A program made the position numbers and the translations under genes. 5,435 bases of DNA from Methanoregulaceae archaeon (GTDB lineage: Archaea > Halobacteriota > Methanomicrobia > Methanomicrobiales > Methanospirillaceae), in NCBI GenBank assembly GCA_013331415.1, contig DUGL01000034.1:844-6278 (forward strand), written 5' to 3'. Below the pieces are notes generated by a model that worked only from the letters and a program-made list of their open reading frames with translations, did no database searches and was not told where the DNA came from. This document shows, piece after piece, positions 1 to 5,435 of the stretch; the first letter of the stretch is position 1; each line of letters starts with the position of its first letter.

Positions 1-1301
1 CAGCCGGCAACCGGCATATCGGTGATATCGATGATCGAGCGGTCATGGACCCGGACGGCGAGGACTTTCTCTTTCAACCGTTTCCCGTGGCACTTCGGGC
101 ACGGGGAGATCCGCATGAACCGTTCGAGCTCCCTTTTGCGGTACTCGGACTGGGTCTGGCGGTAGAGCCGCTCTGACTGCGGGACGAGCCCTTCCCAGGC
201 ACCAGTATGCGCCCAGTGCGCATCCCCGTTCTTCATGTTCATCGAGAACTTGATCCGGTCTGAAGACCCGAACATCAGGGCATTGTACTGGTCTTCCGTG
301 ATTTCGCCGATTGGGGTGAAGATGGAGAACCCGTAGTGGCGGGCGACCGCGGCAAGGTACTGGCTCCGGTACCCGTCAAGAAAGTTCCGGTACAGGGCGA
401 CAGCGCCGTCGGCGATCGAGAGGGACCGGTCCGGGATGATCAGGTCCGGGTCGAACTCCATCCGGATCCCGAGCCCGTTGCACTCCTCGCAGGCCCCGAA
501 CGGGCTGTTGAACGAGAACATCCGGGGCTGGAGCTCCTCGAACGTGATCCCGCAGACCGGGCATGCCATCGTTGCCGAGAAGAGGGTGTCGTTCCCCTCG
601 CTGTCGGTCACGATGATGAGGCCGCCTGACTTTGCGAGCGCGTTCTCGCAGGCCTCGACGAGGCGGGATCGGTCGGGGGTGTCGAGGCGGTCGATCACCA
701 CGTCGATGTCGTGCTTGCGGTACCGTTCGAGCGGGACTTCTTCATCGGTACGGTGGATCTCCCCGTTGATCCTGACCCGCATATACCCCTCGTGGTTCAG
801 GTCTCGTACGAGCTGCTGGTAGGTCCCCTTCTTCTGGCGGACGACCGGGGAGAGGATGGTCACCATGCCCCCGATCTCGTCTGCGATCCGGTCCGCAATC
901 CGCTCCGGGGACTGGGCCTCGATCCGGACCTGGTGGACCGGGCAGTGGGCAACCCCTATCCGGGCGTAGAGGAGGCGGAGGTAGTCGTAGATCTCGGTGA
1001 CGGTCCCGACCGTGCTCCGCGGGTTCTTGCTCGTGCTCTTCTGCTCGATGGAGATAGCCGGGGAGAGCCCCTCGATGGCGTCCACGTCGGGCTTGGACAT
1101 CAGGCCGAGAAACTGGCGCGCATACGCCGAGAGCGACTCCACGTACCGCCGCTGGCCTTCGGCGTAGATGGTATCGAACGCAAGCGTCGACTTGCCCGAG
1201 CCGGAGAGCCCGGTGATGACGATAAACTTGTCCCGGGGGAGTTCGACAGTGATGTTCCTGAGGTTGTGCTGCCGTGCTCCCCGGATGATGATCTTCTTCA
1301 T
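1..1301 (-). CDS. uvrA: UvrABC excinuclease subunit A (UvrA), N-terminal part, cut by window edge
   Basis: UvrA is the cytosolic ATPase that dimerises, scans DNA for helix-distorting damage and loads UvrB in nucleotide excision repair. I translated 433 uninterrupted codons in this frame; the usual length is about 940 residues, so this is the N-terminal 46%. Visible features are a typical start (MKKIIIRGARQHNLRNI), Walker A GLSGSGKST at residues 31-39, the Q-loop region ISIEQKSTSKNPRSTVGT around 83-100, the insertion domain, the first zinc module (C247/C250 and C271/C274, with FSFNSPFGACEECNGLG), and a further CPKCHGKRL knuckle at 401-409. The LSGGE signature and second ATPase domain lie beyond position 1. 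The ATG at 1301 is well supported: an in-frame TGA lies five codons upstream, and GTGATCC sits 9 nt before it. It is divergent from the lipoprotein gene. No uvrB or uvrC is visible. Confidence 0.97.
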   Translation of the reverse strand, partial: MKKIIIRGARQHNLRNITVELPRDKFIVITGLSGSGKSTLAFDTIYAEGQRRYVESLSAYARQFLGLMSKPDVDAIEGLSPAISIEQKSTSKNPRSTVGTVTEIYDYLRLLYARIGVAHCPVHQVRIEAQSPERIADRIADEIGGMVTILSPVVRQKKGTYQQLVRDLNHEGYMRVRINGEIHRTDEEVPLERYRKHDIDVVIDRLDTPDRSRLVEACENALAKSGGLIIVTDSEGNDTLFSATMACPVCGITFEELQPRMFSFNSPFGACEECNGLGIRMEFDPDLIIPDRSLSIADGAVALYRNFLDGYRSQYLAAVARHYGFSIFTPIGEITEDQYNALMFGSSDRIKFSMNMKNGDAHWAHTGAWEGLVPQSERLYRQTQSEYRKRELERFMRISPCPKCHGKRLKEKVLAVRVHDRSIIDITDMPVAG

Positions 1302-1310
1302 TCTTCTGCG

Positions 1311-1317
1311 GGATCAC
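1311..1317 (-). promoter_or_regulatory. Ribosome binding site of uvrA
   Basis: Read on the minus strand the bases are GTGATCC, complementary to GGATCAC in the conserved 3' tail of archaeal 16S rRNA. The gap to the ATG at 1301 is 9 nt. It overlaps the in-frame TGA that closes the uvrA frame upstream, so it supports the chosen start. Confidence 0.6.
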
Positions 1318-1332
1318 TTCTCTTTCTGTCAG

Positions 1333-1340
1333 CATATAGA
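1333..1340 (-). promoter_or_regulatory. Possible TATA box for uvrA
   Basis: The minus strand reads TCTATATG here, the best TATA-like stretch in the GC-rich spacer. Normal archaeal spacing (about 25-27 bp) would put the transcript start near 1310, leaving only a very short leader and excluding most of the GTGATCC site. Either the box or the ribosome site may therefore not be used. Weak call. Confidence 0.3.
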
Positions 1341-1399
1341 GATCCGTATCCGGGTAGGTCACGTAGGTGTCTGCCATGACTGGGAAGGGTGTGCGCCAT

Positions 1400-1417
1400 G
1401 GTGCATACAAGGTGCAT
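1400..1417. repeat. Tandem GGTGCAT direct repeat in the divergent uvrA/lipoprotein spacer
   Basis: GGTGCAT occurs at 1400-1406 and again at 1411-1417, start to start 11 bp apart, close to one helical turn. It lies between two divergent genes, about 100 bp from the uvrA start and 80 bp from the lipoprotein start. Such spacing suits a protein binding on one DNA face, but a 7-bp repeat can also arise by chance. Confidence 0.35.
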
Positions 1418-1456
1418 TTCGCCCATCCTGACGGGGTAATCGGGCCCACCAGTCAT

Positions 1457-1472
1457 CGGAAAGCTCTATCAG
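1457..1472 (+). promoter_or_regulatory. Possible promoter (BRE/TATA-like) for the lipoprotein gene
   Basis: A purine-rich CGGAAAG followed by CTCTATCAG is centred about 27 bp before the ATG at 1495. No ribosome-binding sequence is seen before that ATG, so a leaderless transcript starting at or near the ATG fits archaeal spacing. The TATA match is poor, hence low confidence. Confidence 0.3.
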
Positions 1473-1494
1473 AACCGGACTGGGATAATCTCTC

Positions 1495-2457
1495 ATGCGA
1501 TGGATGGAGGCAGTGATCGTATCCGTATGCCTGGTCGGACTTCTTCTGGCAGCAGGATGTGTTTCTCCTGATACCCATGAGGGGACAACGATACCGGCGA
1601 CCATACCGGGAACAACCGGCGATACCCCTGCCAGGACGCTCGCCGGCATCACCCACCCTCCCGCAGAGAGGACTTATACCTTCTCGATACGACTCGACAG
1701 GACGCTCATTGATCAGGGCGAACCTTCAGAGGTGAATGTTACCATCGAAAATCTTGTCAGCAGGCCCCTGACCATCCGGCCTTTTCCTCCCGGTATACGG
1801 GTGATGGACAGCTGCGGCGCTGTCGTACGGACCATCCCCTTCGGACCGGGCGAACGGGTCATCCCTTCCGGTGAGACCCTCGTCTCCATCCGTGAATGGG
1901 ACACAACCGACGACCAGGGAGTGAGCCTGCCGCCCGGACTGTATCACGTCGAACTCTTCTGGGAGGGGGAACTTCCTCCGTTTGACAGGACAGCAGGGCC
2001 CCCTCCCCCAATACCGACCCGGACCGGGGACATCATCATTCCTGCATGGGATGCAGGGGAACTCGTCGTGCGCTACCCTGAAGGAGCGCTTGTGCGGGTC
2101 ATCACGGTCGACCGGACCGCAACCATAGCCGGTCTCCCGGTGACCCTGGAGTGGCTCGAATGCAGCGGGGAGAACGTCCTGGCATCCTTCCTCTACCCGA
2201 TCGCGTCCGGAACTCTCCCACCGGGCATTTCGACGACCATTCCGCCGCCGCCTCCCGATACCGCCCCGGGCCTGTTCAGTGTTGATGGGGGAACGGATTG
2301 CCCCTTTTTGACGATGCCGGTCACCCCTGCAGGTGGCCTCTGGCGGGTGAACGGATATCTTCCCCCTGTATCGCAGAACGCCCATCGCCTGACGCTCATC
2401 ATCCCTGAACTCGCCGGCCGGAAGGGACCCTGGGTCTTTGAGGTCCCGCTCGACTAA
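1495..2457 (+). CDS. Secreted lipoprotein with BsuPI-like beta domain, function unknown
   Basis: This 320-residue protein opens with a lipoprotein signal: short charged start, hydrophobic segment about 6-20, and lipobox LAAGC with the lipidated Cys at 22. It is probably anchored on the outer face of the membrane. A Thr/Pro-rich linker (about 23-58) follows. Residues about 60-160 resemble the BsuPI / intracellular proteinase inhibitor fold (FSIRLDRTLIDQGEPSEV, then VNVTIENLVSRPLTI, and a closing LPPGLYHVELFW). A proline-rich stretch (about 160-175) leads to a second predicted beta domain, about 198-320, interrupted by a PPPPP loop near 250-254. I do not recognise an enzyme motif. The fold suggests protein-protein or cell-surface binding, which is inference. 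The ATG at 1495 is chosen because it gives the complete signal peptide; an ATG at 1504 is possible. The pyrophosphatase frame opens 6 nt after the stop, but that gene may have its own promoter. Confidence 0.85.
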   Translation: MRWMEAVIVSVCLVGLLLAAGCVSPDTHEGTTIPATIPGTTGDTPARTLAGITHPPAERTYTFSIRLDRTLIDQGEPSEVNVTIENLVSRPLTIRPFPPGIRVMDSCGAVVRTIPFGPGERVIPSGETLVSIREWDTTDDQGVSLPPGLYHVELFWEGELPPFDRTAGPPPPIPTRTGDIIIPAWDAGELVVRYPEGALVRVITVDRTATIAGLPVTLEWLECSGENVLASFLYPIASGTLPPGISTTIPPPPPDTAPGLFSVDGGTDCPFLTMPVTPAGGLWRVNGYLPPVSQNAHRLTLIIPELAGRKGPWVFEVPLD

Positions 2458-2463
2458 AGCTCG

Positions 2464-4200
2464 ATGCCCGTATCCCGGTCAAATCTCTCCCGCTCGTCTC
2501 CAGCCGGTGCTCCGGCCTCCGGGAGGGTGAGAGTTAAACCTTTGTACTTCACACTACTCTGGGACGATGACGGGGGGAACCATACGCAGACCGTATACGT
2601 GATAGGGCACCGGCAGCCTGATACCGACAGCATCGGGAGCGTGCTCGGGTATGCCGAACTCCTGAATGCGCGGGAGCCGGGGCGGTACGTCGCCGCGTAC
2701 ACCGGCGACCTGAATGCCGAGACCCGGTACGCCCTCGCGCAGTTCGGGATCGATCCGCCGGAGGAGATTGCGAGCGTCGAACCTTCAGTCGGGGATATCC
2801 CGTTCTTCTATACCCAGCGGGCGCCGGCAGAGATGCCGACCATCGATGTCGCGGCGATGATGGACGAGTACGAGGTACGGAACATCCCGATCACGGACCC
2901 TGCAGGGAAGCTGCTCGGCATCGTGAGCGAGTACGGGCTTGCCAAGGCATACGTGACCCCACGGCGCGAGGCGCAGCTTTCCATCGGCCCGATCGCGCTC
3001 ACTACCCTGGCTCGGATCCTGGATGCCGAGGTCTGTACCTCGGGCAGGGAAGAGATCTCGGGCAAGGTCGCGATCGTGATCGATGCCCTCCACGTCGCTC
3101 TCTCCCGGCTGACTTCCCGGGACATCGCGGTAGTGGGGGACAACGAGCCGGTGCAGCTGGCACTGATCGCATCCGGGATTGCAGCCCTCGTGATCGCGGA
3201 GGGGGCCCCGGTCGGGAGCCGGACCCTCGAGGCAGCGAAGGCAAGGGGGGTCTCGATCGTTGCGAGCCCGCTCGATGCCTTCTCCATCGGGAGGATGGTG
3301 CACCTCTCGCTCCCCGCCGGATTGGTGCTCGCCACCGATGTCCCGGTGCTGCTGCCCGAGGATCCGCTCTCGGCTGCCAAGAAGGCCGTCACCGACTCCA
3401 AGTACCGGACCGCCTGCGTCGTTGACGGGCAGGGGATGCTCCTCGGCATGATCTCGCGGAATTCCTTTGTCGATGATATCCAGAAGCAGGTGATCCTCCT
3501 CGATCACAACGAGTACAGCCAGGCGGTGGACGGGATCGAGACGGCCGAGATCCTCGAGGTGATCGACCACCACCGGCTCGGGGCGATCACGACCCTGAAG
3601 CCGGTCAGGTTCCAGAACGAACCGGTCGGCTCCACCTCAACGATCATCACCGGCAAGTTCATGGAGGCCGGGATCACGCCATCCCTCCCTGTTGCCGGTA
3701 TCCTCCTTGCCGGGATCCTCTCCGACACGCTGGTGCTCCGGATGTCCACCACGACCCCGGCCGATGAGAAGGCGGTCGGGTACCTTGCGGAGGTCACGGG
3801 GCTCGACCCGGTGGCGTTTGGCACGGCGCTGATCCAGGAGGGGATGGACCTCGAGAGCACGCCGCTCTCTGCTATCCTTGCCCGGGACACCAAGCGGTAC
3901 ACGCTCTTTGGGACCGATGTCGTGATCGCCCAGGTGATGATGGCCTCGGATGCATTCATCCAGGACCGGCATGCCGCGATCGGAAAAGAGCTCGAGCAGT
4001 TGCGGAAGGAGGCAGCGGCCGGCCTCTTTCTCGCCCTCTTCACGAACGTGATCGAGAACCGGAGCTACCTCTTTGCGGCCGGTGACAGATCCGTGCTCGC
4101 GGCTCTCGGGTACGTGGTGCAGCCGGTCCTCCTCGAAGGCGTAATGTCCCGGAAGAAGGATTTCCTCCCGTCGTTCGGGCAGAAGCTCCGGGATCTCTGA
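2464..4200 (+). CDS. CBS/DRTGG-domain manganese-dependent inorganic pyrophosphatase (family II)
   Basis: It hydrolyses pyrophosphate to two phosphates in the cytosol, pulling biosynthetic reactions forward. All family II (DHH) motifs are visible in the 578-residue frame: GHRQPDTDS (H49, D53, D55), LLDHNE (D347), VIDHH (H369, H370), LLAGILSDT (D421) and the DHHA2 substrate motif SRKKD (562-566). Between motifs I and II lies a regulatory insert: CBS 1 (about 120-168), a DRTGG-like domain (about 172-285) and CBS 2 (about 288-340). In characterised relatives this module binds adenine nucleotides: AMP/ADP inhibit, ATP or diadenosine polyphosphates activate. No key residue is missing, so it should be active. 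The first about 40 residues look non-homologous (Ser/Pro/Gly-rich). Related enzymes are about 550 residues, so the true start is probably downstream of 2464: TTG 2542 has GGAGGGTGA 11 nt before it, and GTG 2527 or GTG 2599 are alternatives. The end is certain. Confidence 0.93.
   Translation: MPVSRSNLSRSSPAGAPASGRVRVKPLYFTLLWDDDGGNHTQTVYVIGHRQPDTDSIGSVLGYAELLNAREPGRYVAAYTGDLNAETRYALAQFGIDPPEEIASVEPSVGDIPFFYTQRAPAEMPTIDVAAMMDEYEVRNIPITDPAGKLLGIVSEYGLAKAYVTPRREAQLSIGPIALTTLARILDAEVCTSGREEISGKVAIVIDALHVALSRLTSRDIAVVGDNEPVQLALIASGIAALVIAEGAPVGSRTLEAAKARGVSIVASPLDAFSIGRMVHLSLPAGLVLATDVPVLLPEDPLSAAKKAVTDSKYRTACVVDGQGMLLGMISRNSFVDDIQKQVILLDHNEYSQAVDGIETAEILEVIDHHRLGAITTLKPVRFQNEPVGSTSTIITGKFMEAGITPSLPVAGILLAGILSDTLVLRMSTTTPADEKAVGYLAEVTGLDPVAFGTALIQEGMDLESTPLSAILARDTKRYTLFGTDVVIAQVMMASDAFIQDRHAAIGKELEQLRKEAAAGLFLALFTNVIENRSYLFAAGDRSVLAALGYVVQPVLLEGVMSRKKDFLPSFGQKLRDL
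2522..2530 (+). promoter_or_regulatory. Candidate ribosome binding site for a TTG start of the pyrophosphatase
   Basis: GGAGGGTGA differs from the ideal archaeal GGAGGTGA by one extra G. It lies 11 nt before an in-frame TTG at 2542, which would give a 552-residue protein, close to the usual size of CBS/DRTGG pyrophosphatases. The ATG at 2464 has no comparable signal. Confidence 0.4.
2533..2546 (+). promoter_or_regulatory. Possible internal TATA-like promoter for the pyrophosphatase
   Basis: GTTAAACCTTTGTA is an A/T-rich island inside GC-rich DNA, preceded by purines (GGGTGAGA). Its centre is about 28 bp upstream of an ATG at 2567, the spacing expected for leaderless archaeal transcripts. This reading competes with the TTG 2542 start, and both cannot be right. 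Confidence 0.3.
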
Positions 4201-4562
4201 GCAGCGTGCCCCTCATCGATGGGGTACATGTACGAGGATCTGCACGATTGCAGACCCTCGCGGCAGGGCGGAACTCCGGGATCGGTGAGAGGGGGGAGCA
4301 GGAGTATTCAGGTAAGCGCTCCAGGAAATGTGAGCAGAGGGAGCCTCATGGTCTGGAAAAAGACCTGGGATTTCTCAGTCATGCGACCCTGGTCAGATAA
4401 GGGTGGTGCCGGAAAGAGGAGTTCCCGGCCTCCCCATCCATGAACCTGGCAGGGAAGGAACATATCATTGCTCACACCCGGTTTTTCTGCAGCCCGGTGC
4501 CTGGTATGGGGAGAATGAATCCAGGTTTCCCGATGATCCCGGGAGGGCAGCCATAACCGGTA
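4201..4562. other. Convergent gene-free spacer, rich in inverted repeats
   Basis: The pyrophosphatase (plus) and the zinc-knuckle gene (minus) converge on these 362 bases. Short open frames exist but have no codon bias, family motif or ribosome site. Several short stem-loops follow one another: 4214-4221 (CATCGATG), 4224-4233 (GTACATGTAC), 4233-4260, 4295-4322 (GGAGC/GCTCC), 4350-4365 (GGTCT/AGACC), 4386-4404 (ACCCT/AGGGT) and 4408-4429 (GCCGG/CCGGC). T5 runs that could end transcripts lie at 4482-4486 on the plus strand and 4356-4360 on the minus strand. The region may be transcript ends with 3' structure, a small RNA, or decayed sequence; I see no known RNA family. Confidence 0.5.
4233..4260. 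repeat. Strong stem-loop 33 nt after the pyrophosphatase stop
   Basis: CGAGG pairs with CCTCG and TCTGCA with TGCAGA around a CGAT loop, giving 11 base pairs with a single A·C mismatch. No T-run follows, so it is not a classical intrinsic terminator. It may protect the mRNA 3' end or belong to a structured RNA. Two perfect palindromes lie immediately upstream (4214-4221 and 4224-4233). Confidence 0.6.
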
Positions 4563-4847
4563 TCACTCCACTGCTGCATCTTCTGCATCTGCCACGATTT
4601 TCAGTTCCCAGTCATCTTCGTCAAAGATGATCTCTCCGGCTCCTTCGCATACCGGGCACTCCACATTCTCAGGGACGCTATTGCAGGCGTCATGCTGCCG
4701 CTGGGCGTCGTCATCCGGATCTCCGTTCTCCATCGGGAGGTGAAAATAGCGTTTCGTATCGTGCGACCTGAGGGCCTGGCAGATCCTGAACTGTTCATTG
4801 GTAACTTTGCCGGTCCCGTTACAACTGCGGCAATGGAGGATGATCAT
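4563..4847 (-). CDS. Small acidic protein with two DnaJ-type CxxCxGxG zinc knuckles
   Basis: The 94-residue product starts MIILHCRSCNGTGKV and carries CRSCNGTG (C6, C9) and CPVCEGAG (C64, C67), the repeat that builds the zinc centres of DnaJ/Hsp40 cysteine-rich domains and related small proteins. Two knuckles are enough for one zinc ion. Between them is a polar, mostly acidic stretch of about 55 residues with extra Cys (23, 55) and His residues; the tail is acidic. There is no J domain, signal or membrane segment, so a cytosolic zinc-binding protein is inferred, with unknown partner. The ATG at 4847 places the first knuckle right at the N terminus; a TTG at 4877 would add 10 residues. A promoter-like TTTTTATC lies upstream. 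Conserved paired motifs in an otherwise stop-free frame make this a real gene rather than a shadow frame. Confidence 0.8.
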   Translation of the reverse strand: MIILHCRSCNGTGKVTNEQFRICQALRSHDTKRYFHLPMENGDPDDDAQRQHDACNSVPENVECPVCEGAGEIIFDEDDWELKIVADAEDAAVE

Positions 4848-4880
4848 GGCAACTGCGGTACCCGCGTCTGCAGGCAACGG

Positions 4881-4895
4881 GATAAAAATTCCGAT
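4881..4895 (-). promoter_or_regulatory. Promoter (BRE/TATA box) of the zinc-knuckle gene
   Basis: The minus strand reads TCGGAATTTTTATC, a purine-containing BRE-like element followed by a good TATA box in GC-rich surroundings. Usual spacing puts the transcript start around 4858-4862, upstream of the ATG at 4847 and downstream of the TTG at 4877. This favours the ATG as start codon. Confidence 0.5.
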
Positions 4896-5087
4896 TTCTG
4901 ATCCGGGTGCGGGACCAGAAAATACCGGTGAGAACCCGTGATGACCCCGGGGCCATGAGAGGAACCGGATTCAAGGGGGGATCCGCGAATTGCACCGGAC
5001 CCATCCGGATCATCCCGGGATAGAGAAATCACCGTTCAGGCTGCAGAATGGGGTAATATCCTATAAACAAAGGAAAACCTCCATCTT

Positions 5088-5097
5088 CTTTTTATAC
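5088..5097 (+). promoter_or_regulatory. Promoter TATA box of mscL
   Basis: CTTTTTATAC is a good archaeal TATA box inside an A/T-rich patch. The transcript would start near 5120, giving a leader of about 25 nt that contains the GAGGT ribosome site. A second candidate, CTATAAAC, lies at 5061-5068. Confidence 0.5.
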
Positions 5098-5111
5098 TAC
5101 CCTGGATATGA

Positions 5112-5125
5112 CTTATTTGTATAAG
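5112..5125. repeat. Inverted repeat CTTAT-TTGT-ATAAG at the predicted mscL transcript start
   Basis: Two perfect 5-bp arms (5112-5116 and 5121-5125) flank a 4-bp spacer. The position, straddling the transcript start expected from the TATA box at 5088-5097, is where an archaeal repressor would block polymerase. It may be chance in an A/T-rich leader. Confidence 0.35.
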
Positions 5126-5132
5126 AGAATAC

Positions 5133-5137
5133 GAGGT
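5133..5137 (+). promoter_or_regulatory. Ribosome binding site of mscL
   Basis: GAGGT matches the anti-Shine-Dalgarno ACCTC of archaeal 16S rRNA and lies 8 nt before the ATG at 5146, fixing that start. Confidence 0.7.
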
Positions 5138-5145
5138 ATAAAAAA

Positions 5146-5435
5146 ATGAGTCTTATAAAGGAGTTCATGGATTTCCTGTACGAGTACAAGGTCATCGGCC
5201 TTGCGATTGCCTTCATCATCGGTCTTGCTGCGACGCAGCTGATCCAGTCGCTCGTCAACAACATCCTGATGCCGATCATCACGTTCTTCATCCCGGGCGG
5301 GGAGTGGCAGGAGGCGACGGTTGCGCTCGGCCCGATCGTCATCACGTGGGGCAAGTTCCTCGCAGACCTGATCTACTTTGCCATCGTGGCCTTCGTGGTC
5401 TTCGTCATCGCCAAGAAGGTGCTGAAAGAGGACAA
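5146..5435 (+). CDS. mscL: Large-conductance mechanosensitive channel MscL, cut by right window edge
   Basis: MscL forms a membrane pore that opens under lipid tension and releases solutes on hypo-osmotic shock. The 96 complete codons seen begin MSLIKEF, the conserved amphipathic N-terminal helix. TM1 (about 16-45) contains LAIAFIIG and the conserved stretch SLVNNILMPIIT; a short periplasmic-side loop with PGGEWQEA follows (50-57); TM2 (about 69-90) is LADLIYFAIVAFVVFVIAKK. The C-terminal charged tail begins KKVLKED as the window ends, so probably only a few to some tens of residues are missing; archaeal forms are about 100 residues. Aligned by eye with Escherichia coli MscL, the pore-constriction Gly22 is Ala here. 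It has its own promoter and ribosome site, is divergent from the zinc-knuckle gene, and is probably monocistronic at its 5' side. Confidence 0.95.
   Translation, partial: MSLIKEFMDFLYEYKVIGLAIAFIIGLAATQLIQSLVNNILMPIITFFIPGGEWQEATVALGPIVITWGKFLADLIYFAIVAFVVFVIAKKVLKED

Larger units (their letters stand above)
4848..5145. other. Divergent spacer between zinc-knuckle gene and mscL
   Basis: About 300 bases with no convincing gene. The left part is GC-rich and holds the minus-strand promoter near 4885 and a small perfect stem-loop, CCGGA-CCCA-TCCGG, at 4995-5008. From about 5053 it turns A/T-rich and carries the mscL control elements. A 22-codon plus-strand frame near 4955-5023 has no supporting signal. 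Confidence 0.5.

Noticed and set aside
336..1379. Plus-strand frames of 97-222 codons opposite uvrA
   Set aside because: They are antisense shadows in GC-rich DNA; uvrA on the other strand has unmistakable motifs.
742..1449. A 235-codon minus-strand frame overlapping the uvrA start, beginning MGPITPSG and passing through MADTYVTYPD
   Set aside because: From about 1300 down it is the out-of-frame reading of uvrA. The short non-overlapping part has no ribosome site or recognisable motif. An overlapping upstream reading frame cannot be excluded but is not supported.
1713..2385. Minus-strand frames inside the lipoprotein gene
   Set aside because: Arg/Gly/Pro-rich antisense shadows without motifs or start signals.
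2785..4043. Long minus-strand frames (up to 262 codons) inside the pyrophosphatase
   Set aside because: They arise from codon bias of the real gene on the plus strand; composition (His/Arg/Asp/Pro-rich) is typical of shadows.
4206..4630. Three overlapping plus-strand frames of 64-75 codons in the convergent spacer
   Set aside because: No ribosome site, no family motif, low-complexity composition; the last one runs into the antisense of the zinc-knuckle gene.
4960..5010. GGATTCAAGGGGGGATCC and nearby stems, considered as a tRNA arm
   Set aside because: No acceptor, D or anticodon arm can be built around it.
4692..5032. Small frames on both strands around and upstream of the zinc-knuckle gene
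   Set aside because: The plus-strand one is its antisense; the minus-strand ones cover spacer and promoter sequence without coding signs.
5097..5354. 85-codon minus-strand frame over the mscL start
   Set aside because: Antisense shadow of mscL, which has a clear promoter, ribosome site and family sequence.
1..5435. CRISPR array, insertion sequence or integrated element
   Set aside because: No regularly spaced repeats, transposase, long terminal inverted repeats or target-site duplications were seen.

Overview
The window looks like chromosomal DNA of a GC-rich methanogenic archaeon, most likely of the Methanomicrobiales (Methanoregula/Methanosphaerula-like). This is inferred from archaeal promoter-like A/T boxes, ribosome-binding sequences matching the archaeal 16S tail (GTGATCC before uvrA, GAGGT before mscL), strong use of C/G-ending codons, an archaeal-type short MscL and a Thr/Pro-rich lipoprotein of a kind common in these methanogens. 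No database search was possible, so the lineage is tentative.

Layout. Positions 1-1301 (minus) hold the N-terminal 433 residues of the excinuclease subunit UvrA, cut by the left edge. A 193-bp divergent spacer (1302-1494) follows. The lipoprotein gene (1495-2457, plus) encodes an envelope protein with a BsuPI-like beta domain. Directly downstream on the same strand is a large CBS/DRTGG-regulated family II inorganic pyrophosphatase (ending at 4200). Its catalytic motifs are all present, but its start codon is ambiguous. Positions 4201-4562 form a convergent, gene-free, hairpin-rich stretch. A small minus-strand gene (4563-4847) encodes a 94-residue acidic protein with two DnaJ-type CxxCxGxG zinc knuckles. 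A spacer of about 300 bp with divergent promoters leads to mscL (5146 to the right edge, plus), a mechanosensitive channel truncated by the window end.

The genes are housekeeping or stress functions (DNA repair, pyrophosphate removal, osmotic safety valve) plus two uncharacterised proteins, and they do not form one obvious pathway. I see no mobile element, CRISPR array, tRNA or rRNA. The points most worth a second look are the structured convergent spacer, the pyrophosphatase start with an out-of-frame ATG ahead of a G6 run, and the small zinc-knuckle protein. I found no convincing new multi-gene system.
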